DNA of 64,000 nucleotides from Alisma plantago-aquatica (Eukaryota > Streptophyta > Magnoliopsida > Alismatales > Alismataceae), in the NCBI GenBank assembly GCA_963693085.1, contig OY856413.1, positions 745,373,556-745,437,555 on the forward strand. The letters are read 5' to 3'. Positions 1 through 10,515 of this stretch are shown in pieces (the first letter of the stretch is position 1; each line of letters begins with the position of its first letter). The notes beneath the pieces were generated by a model. The model made no database searches. It was not told the DNA's origin and saw nothing but the letters and a program-made list of their open reading frames with translations. A program made the position numbers and the translations under genes.

Positions 1-94
1 TATTTCTTACTAGTTGGCACGATATTTCTATTATGAGAATACAGATATATAATTTTTTTATTTCCTCTACTATACTCTATGCCCGTATTTCACA
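1..94 (+). repeat. 3' end of copia 5' LTR
   Basis: This segment ends in CACA just before a primer-binding site. It aligns by eye with the reverse complement of 26617-26720: both share a TATTTC, TAGTT, AATACA, TTTATTTCC, CTATACT, GTATTTC series in the same order. The rest of the LTR lies left of the window. Confidence 0.65.
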
Positions 95-98
95 ATAG

Positions 99-112
99 TG
101 GTATCAGAGCCA
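99..112 (+). other. Primer-binding site, initiator tRNA-Met
   Basis: TGGTATCAGAGCCA is complementary to the 3' end of plant initiator tRNA-Met. It lies 4 bp after the LTR end, the usual place for reverse-transcription priming in copia elements. Confidence 0.85.
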
Positions 113-255
113 CATTAAATTGCTATGTTTTAGGATAATCGATATGATTGGATTTTCAGTCTAGTCATTTATTTATTGCATATGATGTGATTATTTAAAT
201 TATCTCATATACATATCCGTTCAAATATCACATAATCCTAAACTAATGTATATAG

Positions 256-294
<39 letters not shown>

Positions 295-1594
295 ATTTAC
301 ACGTGTCGCCCTAAAAGTGGTTTTGATGGTGGATGTGTAGCATGGTTATGGCCAATACCCAATATCTGTGTGTGTTTTCATGGTTTAATTTCTTCCCATT
401 TATCTCGGTCTGCATAGAGAACCTCCACCTCCCTCTTCTTAATGTAAAGTTAATTCATTCCTATCTTTGCTCCCGTTGAATGTAACTTGAGGTTTCTCTT
501 TATATTTTAATAGTTTAATAGAAATAGTATAGTTTCTTTTCTTGCATTGATGAGTAAGATGATCGCCATTGGATGAGATGACCAGTTCATGAGACGAGAT
601 GACCGTCTGGAGGACCATGGAGGACATAACAATGGAGCCAGGCAACTGCCTGGTGGACCCAGCCGACCATTTCAAAGTAGTCAACATTAGTTGGATAGGT
701 GGATAAACGACCATCCCAGAAGGCCCAACCAAAAATTTATAAGGTGTCCAGGAAATGGTTAGACAGGATGAACAACCAACCAACCAAGAGGAGAGACGAC
801 CGGTTCAAGGGTTGAACCAATCTACCCATACTGGCAAGCACAGATCTATACCAACAAGATGTTCATACATGAGATGTGATGAATGACTTAGGGGTATTAA
901 TTTCTTGTAGGTCCAAGGAATTACAAGTATACATGGCCATAACCATCGCCTTTTGTTTTATATACATGATTACATCATGGGATATAGCATGTATTGATAC
1001 GTACTATATATATGGTGATTGGATACAATATATGTACATATATGATATATCGATAATTCCTCAAATCAAATATATTATTTCTAAGATGTTTTACAATAGT
1101 AATACACATGAAAAGCTTGTTTGACTAAGCATAGGTTACTCTAAAGCATGTTGTTCCATATACCTCATGGAAGAGCGATGATAGTAATGTAGGTTCTTCC
1201 TTCACGGGGTGCATTATTATCATATTGGTTGTTGGGTCAGGCTTAATTGGTGATTCTTAGAGCGTCTGGGTCCAGAAGCATACATAGAATTATGGCAAGG
1301 AGTTGTGAATATTATCTATTAAGAATTGCATATGATGCAATTGCCAAAAGTTGTCTACCTTGGTAATTAATTGTGTTTTGTTGCATTGGTAAGACAATAG
1401 TAGAATTATCTTGAATCTTTCTCATTAGAAAATTGTTTGTTATAGTTTTTAAAATTGATACTTGAGGGTTGTCAATTTGATCACAATGATTAGAACAATA
1501 ATGAATTAAATATTTAATTATTATTGCCCAAATTTTAGTCAAATCAAATAAAAAAATAGTTTTGACAAAATTGCAAATTCTTTTGTAGAATCAA
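113..1594 (+). other. Copia leader without a recognisable gene
   Basis: This is the untranslated stretch between primer site and gag start. It holds a (TA)n microsatellite at about 262-291. At 550-800 there are degenerate repeats of the type GACCATC/GATGACC. The short open frames here match nothing I recognise. Confidence 0.5.
262..291. repeat. (TA)n microsatellite
   Basis: About 30 bp of alternating TA in the copia leader. Confidence 0.9.
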
Positions 1595-2234
1595 ATGGAA
1601 ATGAACAACAATCACTTTTCTATATGATTGGTCCTTGAGAAGGACAAACTAACTGTGAACAATTTCCACGATTGGTTTAGGATGTTGAAAATTGTTCTCA
1701 CATAGGAGAGAAAGCTCTATGTCCTAGAGATGCTAGAACCAAAGGAACAAGCTCAAAATGCACTGATGGCTGACAAGGATGCTTACAAGAAGCATATTGA
1801 AGATGTTGTGGAAGACAAGTGTCTGATTATATGCTCAATGAACTATGAGTGTTAGAGGTAGCATGAGAACATGTATGTGATTGATATGGTCACACATCTC
1901 AAGAAATTCCAAGATCAGGCAAGACAAGAGACATACGATGTCTCCAAGGTGTTGTTCAAATGTAATATGGCAGAAGGTGACCTAGTAGGTCATCATGTGC
2001 TCAAGCTCATTGGTATGTGGAGAATCCATCTATATTGGGATTCCCTTTGGGTCAAGAGTTGGCCACTGATGTGATTCTACATTCTCTTCCAGAGTCATAT
2101 AGGCAGTTTGTCATCAACTACAACATGGATGATTTTGACAAGTCATTGACAGAGTTGTTGGACATATTGATAACAGTTGAGGGACAGATGAAGAAAGACA
2201 AACCTAAGTATGTGATGATGATCAACAAGACAAA
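1595..2234 (+). pseudogene. Copia gag, N-terminal part (UBN2 type), broken
   Basis: Gag would form the virus-like particle of the copia element. The frame starts at ATG 1595. It has in-frame stops near 1612, 1700 and 1855 and a frameshift near 2030. After that shift the frame reads GQELATDVILHSLPESYRQF and continues to KKDK, the typical conserved stretch of UBN2 copia gag. Upstream, DMVTHLKKFQDQARQETYDV fits the same family. The gene is cut at 2234 by the CACTA insertion. Its zinc knuckle continues at 10532 on the far side. It cannot give a full protein. Confidence 0.8.
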
Positions 2235-2248
2235 CACTACTACAAAAA
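2232..2248. repeat. Left CACTA target duplication and terminal inverted repeat
   Basis: AAA (2232-2234), then CACTACTACAAAAA. It matches the reverse complement of the right end for about the first 10 bp. Confidence 0.95.
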
Positions 2249-2267
2249 TGGCTTATAAAGTCACTTT

Positions 2268-2645
2268 TCAAGGTGTCAGTTGTATACATAAACGGACACC
2301 TAAGCTCTACAGTGTCGGTTTATAACATAAACCGACATACAATATGTGAAGGTTGACCAGACACGGGTACCACTTTTATTAAGTGTCAATTAATTAATAA
2401 AAAACCGACACCTAAAATCAACCGCCAAAACCAAAACTCCAGCAAAAAAATTACCTCCAAAATTTGACATATGTCGTCGGTTCATAAATAAATAACCGAC
2501 GACTAAAGGGTATTCGCGAGACAGGAATAGTTGTCGGTTGTCCTTTAGTTAAAAACTGACGACTATAATCTAGTATAGGTGTCAGTTTTTGGAAAAGAAC
2601 CGACACAGTTGGTTTATTTGTCGGTTTTTTAGAATAACCAACGCT
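2268..2645. repeat. Left subterminal hairpin repeats of CACTA
   Basis: At least six short inverted repeats have arms of the type GTGTCGGTT and AACCGACAC around an A/T-rich loop of roughly 8-14 bp. They lie near 2270-2300, 2312-2336, 2477-2502, 2531-2563, 2579-2607 and 2618-2642. In CACTA elements such subterminal repeats bind the element's TNPA-like protein; here that role is inferred. Confidence 0.85.
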
Positions 2646-2649
2646 TATT

Positions 2650-3110
2650 GTCAACTTAATAGCTCACCAGCGCGAGCTTCTCTTCCCCTTTCCCTTTTTC
2701 AATCTCGATTTCAGTTAGGTCCGGCGATTTCTTGCTCGCCCCCGCCGGTCGTTGCTCCTCCGTCGCCGCTGCCGTGCTCCTACTCCTGCCCTCGCCGCTG
2801 CTCCGTGCTCACCGGTGGCCGTGCTCCTGCTCCTGCTCTCTGTGCTCACCGGAGGCCGTCCGTGCTCCTGCTCCGTGCCCTCACCGCTGCTCTGTGCCCT
2901 CGCCGCCGCTGCTTCGTGTCCTCGCCGGCGCTTCTCCTCTCTTTGCCGTCGCCTCCGCCGGTGGCTGCTGTGCTCCGGCCGCTGCTCTCCTCTACCCTCA
3001 AGGTATGCCCACCTGCCCTGCCTTCTTCCTTCTTCCTCTGCTCCGGCGGCTGCTTGGGTGGTGCCAAGGCACGCCCAAGCAGCTGTTGGGCGTTTTTTTT
3101 AAAGTTATTT
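2650..3110 (+). promoter_or_regulatory. GC-rich leader region of CACTA element
   Basis: This is a sharp GC- and CpG-rich island in an A/T-rich element, made of degenerate GCTCCTGCTC / CGCCGCTGC repeats. It is open in several frames, which is what a low-complexity stop-poor sequence gives. A splice-donor-like AAG|GTATGCC occurs at about 3000-3007. The best reading is promoter plus first untranslated exon of the element; a captured Ala/Pro-rich exon is the alternative. Confidence 0.45.
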
Positions 3111-4309
3111 ACTTATTTGTGTTTAGGGTTTAGGTACTGATTTTGTGCTTCTACTGAGTTGAATCCTCTATTGTCTATACAATACATGTAATTTTTTATC
3201 AAGTGATGATATGTAAATGTAGAAATAAGTTAGTAAGGTATCAATGATAAGTCTGTTGTAATGTGAGGCAAAATAGTTATTGTATCATGCATATCTTAAT
3301 ACTTTTTTGTTTTATAGTTGTATAGGGTGTTTTATGTGTGATAAGTCTATTGTTTAATATTTTAGCTATAATCATTGCTTTATAGTTGTGTTATAAAGTA
3401 TTTGGGTGTTTAGTATGGTTCCAAAAAGTATAGTATATATATGCATACATGTGCATTTTTTTATAAAATTGTATAGAAAATCAAAACCCATTCTTGGTGA
3501 GAATCCTAATCACCCTTCTTACTTAATGATGAACTGTAATGCACACATGTGACATGCTTGGAATGTAAATGATGAAATTTTCCCTAAATTGCCAGTTGTT
3601 GCCTACTTGTCTGCCGCCGCTACCGAAAGGTATGCTTCCTCCAGTACTGCTCCGCCACAGTTGTCTAGTTGTGCATACTTGCGAGTTATCAAGAACACCT
3701 AAATGAATGTCTAACACCTAAATGAATATCTAGTTGTGTATTTTCCTAGTATCGTGAAAGATTCTCAATCGTGTGTATCACATGGGATTCTTATCTCAAC
3801 ACAATGGACTGCAATATATGAATCTAATGCCTTAAATGGAAGACTTGAATGTTATAAAATCCCATCAAAGTAGGTAGAAACAACTTATATATATTCAGAT
3901 ATTAATAATTCCATGAAGTGCACATTATCTTACTCAGGAAAAGTATGTATATAATGTAGGATTAGTTCCATATAATGGTTCTATTTTAGTAAGCACCTAG
4001 AAACCCGTCCAAGATTTACTCATTAGGAGTAAATCTTGGATAGTCCCCTGTTTGGGACTGTTCTTGAACACCTAATCTCACTTAGGATGTAAGTGTATAA
4101 TGTGTATTGGGTTTTCGAGAAAATTTCGGTAGCATTTCCTCATTTGTTCTCTAAGTACATATGTAGACTTCTTTTCAAGCTATCATGTCTACCACAATAA
4201 AGTTGGTTATGACAAGCAATAAAAGGTTAACTGATGTTATAAAACTTTTTCTGAAAATATATAACATCGTTATATGTACTTACACTTTGTTAATACTAAT
4301 ATTATGCAG
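3111..4309 (+). other. CACTA 5' non-coding region, first copy of an internal direct repeat
   Basis: A/T-rich with no convincing gene. The segments at about 3427-3596 and 4000-4165 are repeated at 5262-5430 and 5514-5680 in the same order and orientation. The spacer is about 400 bp in the first copy and 85 bp in the second. Confidence 0.7.
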
Positions 4310-4902
4310 TCTCTATCCACCCATAACAGTCACTATGAACTGGGCCTCTATGTCAATGTTAACATTCCCTATTGAAGAACAATTGGACATCATCCTAGAT
4401 GATCGTTCCTTAAACCAATTGGTCATACCCAAACATTGGCGTTTTCTAAAAGGAAGACACTACATGCCTGGTAAAGTGACCCTAACTTTTGGCAATTATT
4501 CACATGTTATCGAGGTTGAGTATGATTTGGCGGGAAATCTTGTATCAAAATCCGATTGGCATGATTGGATTGGAGAGATGCATGTGGTCCGTTGTAATAG
4601 GCTTTTTCTCCGTCCAGTTGGTCATAATTCCATCAAAGTTTGGATAACCAACAGCAACTGCGAGACCCCCGATCATCTTCTGCGGTATGAGCGCACGGTC
4701 TGAGGCCCCTGTCAGTTCAGATTCGTCTAAATACAATGAGGAGCTTCGTGACACAGCTTCATCATCAAAAAGACCACGGTAAGTCCAATTAACAAATATA
4801 ATTGTCAACACAAAAAATTTGTGTTTACACTTTTTGTTTGAAAGCAATCAATACTCATAGCTGCTTTCTATTCTGAACTTCAGGAGAAGATCGCCACAAT
4901 GA
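4310..4902 (+). pseudogene. B3-like DNA-binding domain gene inside CACTA, probably frameshifted
   Basis: An acceptor-like TTATGCAG precedes 4310 and an ATG at 4335 follows. The frame then reads LVIPKHWRF near 4417, VTLTFGNYS, VEYDLAGNLVSKSDWHDW and a final IKVWI. This order of LxIP, V-L, W/V-EY, W-x-D-W and C-terminal hydrophobic strand resembles the plant B3 fold of about 100 residues. The frame ends at TGA 4701-4703. However, another frame (from about 4665) stays open with a Ser-rich, KRPR-ending tail to a perfect donor GTAAGT at 4779, so a one-base shift near the C-run at 4665-4672 is likely. An acceptor at 4884 leads to a short Arg-rich end and a stop at about 4902. The role may be a DNA-binding protein of the transposon or a captured host exon. 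The B3 call is by pattern only. Confidence 0.5.
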
Positions 4903-5261
4903 TAAGTCCTCGAAGTTACTGATGCGGGACCATGTTGGTGTAGTATTTAGTTGTCTATCTATCTAGACTTGTCTGTATTAATAGTTTTTTTAATTATGCG
5001 CATGTTTAGGGGTACACCAACCCCTTTGTTTAGTTACTGTTTAGGGGTACACCCCTGTGTGTGGATGTAAAAAGAGATTAATGAATGGAACTGAAAGTTG
5101 CTACATGAATGCTTATAACTGAAGTGTGTGTTCCCATGAATGTTCCCATTTGCATGATTACACTACTATTTTCTCATATTGTATAGTCTATTTTAATATG
5201 ACATACTTACTCATATGGTATATGTTGGGTAAGTTTACTTTACTTATATCTTTAACTTAAG

Positions 5262-5680
5262 TATAGTATATATATGCATACATGTGCATTTTTTTATAAA
5301 ATTGTATAGAAAATCAAAACCCGTTCTTGGTGAGAATCCTAATCACCCTTCTTGCTTAATGATGAACTGTAATGCACACATGTGACATGCTTGGAATGTA
5401 AATGATGGACTTTTCCCTAAATTGCCAATCATGCTTTTAAAGACATCAATAATCACCCTAACTTGAAGAACTAGGATTTTAGGTATAAGAATGACAACAC
5501 ATTATTTGCTGGCCTAGAAACCCGTCCAAGATTTACTCATTAGGAGTAAATTTGGATAGTCCCCAGTTTGGGACTATTCTTGAACACCTAATCTCACTTA
5601 GGATGTAAGTGTATAATGTGTATTGGGTTTTCAAGAAAATTTCGGCAGCATTTCCCCGTTTGTTCTCTAAGTACATATGT
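5262..5680. repeat. Second copy of CACTA internal direct repeat
   Basis: 5262-5430 matches 3427-3596 nearly base for base (shared TATGCATACATGTGCATTTT and following sequence). 5514-5680 matches 4000-4165 (shared GTCCAAGATTTACTCATTAG). It differs from the first copy in having a short spacer and in being followed by an inverted copy of its own end. Confidence 0.85.
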
Positions 5681-5771
5681 ACTTGGAGAACAGCGGGGAA
5701 ATGCTGCCGAAATTTTCTTGAAAACCCAATACACATTATACACTTACTAGTGAGATTAGGTGTTCAAGAAT
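5576..5771. repeat. Long foldback hairpin in CACTA
   Basis: The left arm 5576-5676 and right arm 5677-5771 are almost perfect reverse complements. They differ by one indel of about 6 bp and a few mismatches, and meet at the 16-bp palindrome AAGTACATATGTACTT (5669-5684). A transcript would fold into a stem of about 95 bp. It lies just upstream of the transposase start. The earlier repeat copy at 4000-4165 has the left arm only. Confidence 0.9.
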
Positions 5772-5868
5772 GGAAAGGTGGTACACATTTATTATATATA
5801 ATAATGACATCACATGTATTTGTTAACCCTAGACCCTAATCTTGTCCTAATATATACTTGTTTTCTCT

Positions 5869-8800
5869 TTGATCATAGAATGGATAGATCATGGATGTCC
5901 ATTCACAATCGCTGCACCCCCAGAGTTTATTTCTGGTCTTGACCAGTTTATTAGATTTGCTGAGGAACATAGGAAACAACCTGGAGATAGGTTCTACTGT
6001 CCATGTAGGCATTGCGGTAACAACTTGAAAGTCAACACTGGTGACGAAATCAAAACTCATGTCATGTGCAACGGGATTATACAAGGCTATACAGAATGGC
6101 ACTGGCATGGAGAGATTTCAAACCCGAAACCAGTGGATGTCGATAGCAGTGCTTGTGTGGAAGAAGAAATTGCCTACAATGACGTAGATGTGAATGAACC
6201 AGTTCCAGTAGACATCGTTGATGCGATGCTGGATAGTTGTGGGGTAGAGCACACCGATCCACCTCCCATTTTTAGAAACATTGTGCATGATGCTGAGATG
6301 CCGTTATACACATGTTGTACTAAGTTTACGAAGCTTAACGCTGTGTTGAGATTGTATAAGTTGAAAGCTAACAATAGATGGAGCGACAAAAGCTTCACGT
6401 CATTGCTGTCTTTGTTGAAAGAAATGCTTCCTGAAGGAAACGAGCTGCCAATCTCAACATACCAGGTAAAGAAATTGTTGTGCCCAATGGGAATGGATGC
6501 CAAGAAGATACACACATGCCCGAATGATTGTGTATTATTTCAGAAGGACTATGCGGATTTGAAAGATTGTCCAAAATGTGGTGTGTCACGGTATAAATTG
6601 ATGACTTTGGGGGAGTCCAAAACTGGTTCTCCTTCCAAGGTGATGTGGTATCTACCTATAATATCACGGTTTCAACGTTTGTTTGCCAAAATGATATATG
6701 CGAAGAATTTGAGGTGGCATGCATATGTTAAGAAAAATAATGATGGGATCCTACGACATGCGTCTGATTCCCCACAGTGGAAGAAGATTGATGTATTGTA
6801 CCCTGAATTTGGTGAAGAGGTCAGGAATCTAAGACTTGGGCTTTGTACAGACGGGATGAATCCATACGGGACATTGAGAAGCCAACATAGAACTTGTCCA
6901 GTCATGCTTGTTATATACAATCTTCCTCCCTGGCTGTGTATGAAAAATAAGTATGTAATGATGTCGTTGTTGATATCGAGCCCTAAACAACCTAGAAATG
7001 ACATCGATGTTTATCTTGAACCTCTGATTGACGACTTAAAGAAACTCTGGGGTGAAGGTGTGATGACCTATGATGCTTCACGAAGAGAGACATTTCGTTT
7101 GCATGCTATGTTGTTTTGCACTATTAATGACTTTCCAACATATGAGAATTTGTCTGGATATAGTGTCAAAGGAGCTAAAGTGTGTCCTATATGTGAAGAT
7201 AACACTGATTCAACAAGACTAAAACATGGCGGTAAGAATGTATATCTCGGTCATCGAAGGTTTCTTCCAAAATTCCATCCATATCGTAGGAAGCGCAAAG
7301 CATTCAATGGATTGAATGAGGAACGCAGTGCACCTAAACCTATACCAGGGGAGGTTGTTTATGAAAGAGTAAAAGACTTTGTCAATGAATTTGGTAAGAG
7401 ATCACAATGTACTACACGGAGTGACAATTCTTCATTCAAGAAGAAGTCAATATTTTGGGATCTTCCTAATTGGAGTTCTTTGACAGTCAGACATTGTATC
7501 GATGTAATGCACGTTGAGAAAAATGTCTGTGATAGCATCATTGGTACTCTGTTAAATATACCAGGTAAGACTAAAGATGGGATAAAATCCAGACTAGACC
7601 TACGTGAAATGGGAATAAGGTCAGAATTAACAGAATTACATGAAATGGGTAATAAAAGAACATACTTACCTCCCGCTTGTTACACGTTGTCTAGAAAGGA
7701 AAAGAAAGCTTTTTGTGAATGCTTGGTAAATGTTAAGGTGCCACATGGTTACTCATCCAACATCCGTAGATTGGTATCAATGAAAGATCTAAAGTTGATA
7801 GGTCTTAAATCTCATGATTGTCACACTCTAATGCAACAAATATTGCCCGTGGCAATTCGATCTATATTGCCGAAGCATGTAAGGTTTGCAATCACCAGAC
7901 TTTGTTTCTTTTTCAACAGTCTCTGCAGCAAAGTTATTGACCCTGAGACTCTCGATAATTTGCAAAGAGAAGTGGTTGTTACCCTATGTCAGCTTGAGAT
8001 GTATTTCCCTCCTTCATTCTTTGATATCATGGTACATCTTGTTGTCCACTTGACTAGGGAAGTGAAAATCTTGGGACCAGTTTTCTTGCATTGGATGTAT
8101 CCCTTTGAACAATACATGAGCATTTTTAAAGGTGATGTTCGAAACCGTTATCGGCCTGAAGGGAGTATTATTGAAGGTTATGTGGCGAGAGAGGTTATGG
8201 ATTTCTGTAATGAATTTCTCAGTGGTAATGACACTCCTGATAATGACAAGAATATTGACGAGCTATTTGGCAAAGGAATTTTGGGATCACGTGTGAAAAT
8301 AATCAGCCGTGAGCAGTTGGAACAAGGTCATTTGTATATTTTACACAACATGGACGAATTGAACGTTTATATCGAGGAACATACCAATTTCATCAAAAGA
8401 GAATATCCTCGAGCCAATACAATGTGGCTTGCTAGAGAGCATAATAAGACTTTTATTAAGTGGTTTGAAGATAAATTCTTACATCAACTATCTCAAACAC
8501 CAGATGATATTACTGAAACTATCATATGCCTCGCCTTTAAACCAAAGTTGACTGTTATGTCTTATGAAGGGTATGACATTAATGGATTCACATATTACAC
8601 AAAGTGCCAAGATGATAAGAGTGTCGTCCAAAACAGTGGGGTCACCTTTCAAGCATCGACTATGTTTTTTGTAAGTGCAAAGTATAAGAGTCCACGTGAA
8701 GCTAAAATGCCATATTACGGTGTCATTGAAGAGATATGGGAATTTGACAACATAGATTTCAGAATACCGCTTTTCAAATGTAATTGGGTTGATAACACCA

Positions 8801-8991
8801 AAGGAGTTATAGTGGATGAATTGCGTTTCACTTTAGTGAACTTTGAAAAGATTGGCGAGAAGGATGAACCATTCATATTGGCATCACAGGCGAAACAAGT
8901 ATTTTATATCGATGATCCTACAAATGATAAATGGTCGGTTGAGCTTCATGGTAAAAGACAGTTCATTGAAGATCCTATAGATGAAGAATAG
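5869..8991 (+). pseudogene. tnp2: CACTA TNP2-type transposase, broken
   Basis: This would catalyse cutting and joining of the CACTA element in the nucleus. Domains in order (residues from 5869): Transpos_assoc-like zinc-binding region about 15-90 (FYCPCRHCGNN, then HWHGE); Transposase_21/TNP2 about 165-480 with the acidic motif LCTDGMNPYG (Asp 328); DUF4218 about 650-765 (FFNSLCSKVIDPETLDNLQ); DUF4216 about 895-1010. The long frame has no ATG at its start. The usual N-terminus MDRSWM begins at ATG 5880 in another frame right after an intron-acceptor-like TTTGATCATAG, so a one-base shift lies between about 5895 and 5925. The TAG at 8989-8991 replaces CAT of the duplicate at 37291-37293, where the frame runs 46 codons further. 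Full-length family members are of similar size. Not functional as it stands. Confidence 0.92.
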
Positions 8992-9247
8992 TACTATGAT
9001 AAGTATGATGAATCCAGTCCATTATCAGTTGGGTTGCCAACACCAACAAATATTGAAGCTAATGATGACTTGTATGTGCGCGCAGATCACAATGAAGGAT
9101 TGTTAATTGATAAAAAATTGCAATATTAGAGGTATGTTTTGTTTTATACATTTTTATTTATCTGAATATGTGAACTTTACATATCCGTTAACATATGTTA
9201 TTACATTACTATTTAATTGCAATGTTTTGTGTTACATTAACATGTAG
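8992..9247 (+). other. Transposase 3' tail and intron-like spacer
   Basis: From 8992 to 9129 the sequence still matches the last 46 codons of the duplicate transposase and ends TAG. After it, GAGGTATGT at about 9130 looks like a splice donor, and the intron would end at the acceptor TTAACATGTAG at 9247. Confidence 0.6.
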
Positions 9248-9762
9248 GGGTTTTGATGAGTTCAAAAAGGCTGCAGGAAAGCTCCCCACGAAAAAGAACC
9301 AGCCAATAATTTGGAAGAATGTGAAAGTAACTTCCCGAATGCAATATATGTATATATTATTTATGTGAACAATGCTTAATTAGTTGTATTTTTTAATATT
9401 TTGTATGTTTGAATTTATAGTGTGCTACACAAGACAACAGATGGGCATGTGGATACTATGTGATGCGATATATGCACTTGATTATCAAACATGCCGCACT
9501 GGACATCGATTGTATTGCTCAGGTATTATTTAGTCTCATTAGATAATATGAAATATATCAATCTTATTTATAGCTCATTAATTATATATATACATCATTC
9601 TCTTTACAGGTGTTTAAAGCTGACCCCACTACAGGAACGAACTTACCAGATGTACATGCTCCCTATATGATGGGAGGATTAAATGAAGTAAGAGAAGAAT
9701 GGGCAACAACCATACAAATAGTGGGGGTTTTAAAATATAATTGGGATGTAGATAGTGAATAA
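9248..9762 (+). CDS. Ulp1/C48 peptidase-like C-terminal fragment in three exons
   Basis: Three exons with good borders can be read: 9248-9326 (donor GTAACT), 9421-9522 (acceptor ATTTATAG, donor GTATTA) and 9610-9762 (acceptor CTTTACAG, stop TAA). Exon 2 carries WACGYYVMRYM with Cys codon 9448-9450, the pattern around the catalytic cysteine of Ulp1-type SUMO proteases. Exon 1 has IIWKNVK and exon 3 ends NWDVDSE. Only about 110 residues are readable. The His/Asp part of the catalytic site was not seen, so this is a fragment or the last exons of a longer transcript. Ulp1-like domains are known passengers of plant CACTA and MULE elements. The copy at 37550 has an extra stop. Confidence 0.6.
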
Positions 9763-10147
9763 TGACTAAAGAATGATATTTTGTAAATGAATTTCTGAAT
9801 TATAATATATGTGTGAATGTTTCTACATGTCTGGATGTTTCTACATGTGTCTGAGTGAAAATGAATGAAAGTGTTGGTTGCTATATGAATGTTTCTACAC
9901 GTGTGAATGTGAATGAATGGAACTACATATTGCTAGCTACATGAATGTTTCTAAATGTGTGAAAATAAAATGGAACTGCAGGTTGTATTGCTAAATGCAT
10001 GTGTGAATATTTTTGTTGTTAAATTTGCAGGTTTGTGGCCTGTTGTTGGCTGATATCAATGGATGTCATAAAACCTGCAGTTAACTGCAGGTTTCTCATC
10101 CTGCGACCAGCCACAGCAGGTCTGCAGACTGACAGAAAAAAAAAACA
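9763..10147 (+). other. CACTA 3' untranslated stretch
   Basis: No gene seen. It has degenerate repeats of GTGTGAATGTTTCTACATG (about 9800-10000) and a few GCAGGTTTGT-like repeats before the subterminal hairpins. Confidence 0.6.
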
Positions 10148-10500
10148 ATAGGTGTCGGTTATTTGTATAACACCGACACACAAAGTTATAGTGTCGGTTT
10201 TATATAAATAACCGATGCCTGTTTCCTGTGGCGTGAAGGTATATGGCGTCGGTTTATTATCTAATAACCGACGCTGATAGTGGCCAAGATGGCACCCTTT
10301 CTGTGGCGTGAAGGTATATGGTGTCGGTTTCTTATCTAATAACCGACACCTATACCTTCACGCCACAGGAAACATGCGCGATTTCGGTGGCGCGCGAAGA
10401 GTTTGGGCGTCGATTTTGGAACCGACGCGTAATGGGTGAGATTTTAGTGTCGCCCACATAGGTGTCGCTTAGAAACCGACACTAAAGGCCTTAAATAACT
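10148..10500. repeat. Right subterminal hairpin repeats of CACTA
   Basis: There are at least six inverted repeats with GTCGGTT / AACCGAC arms, near 10151-10181, 10189-10216, 10246-10274, 10319-10348, 10408-10430 and 10458-10484. They mirror those at the left end. Two tandem units beginning CTGTGGCG lie at about 10226 and 10301. Confidence 0.85.
10301..10368. repeat. Perfect hairpin in CACTA right end
   Basis: Arms of about 28 bp start CTGTGGCGTGAAGG and end CCTTCACGCCACAG around an A/T-rich loop of about 12 bp. The duplicate at 38602-38669 has CGCG in place of CGTG on one arm and the matching change on the other, so pairing is kept. Confidence 0.9.
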
Positions 10501-10515
10501 GACACTAAAGGTAGG

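Noticed and set aside
2589..3140. Three overlapping Pro/Ala/Cys-rich frames of 116-183 codons
   Set aside because: Low-complexity GC-rich DNA gives long frames by chance; all three forward frames and one reverse frame are open at once.
5533..5839. Two opposite frames of 67 and 76 codons at 5533-5736 and 5609-5839 with similar proteins
   Set aside because: They are the two arms of the foldback read on both strands, not genes.
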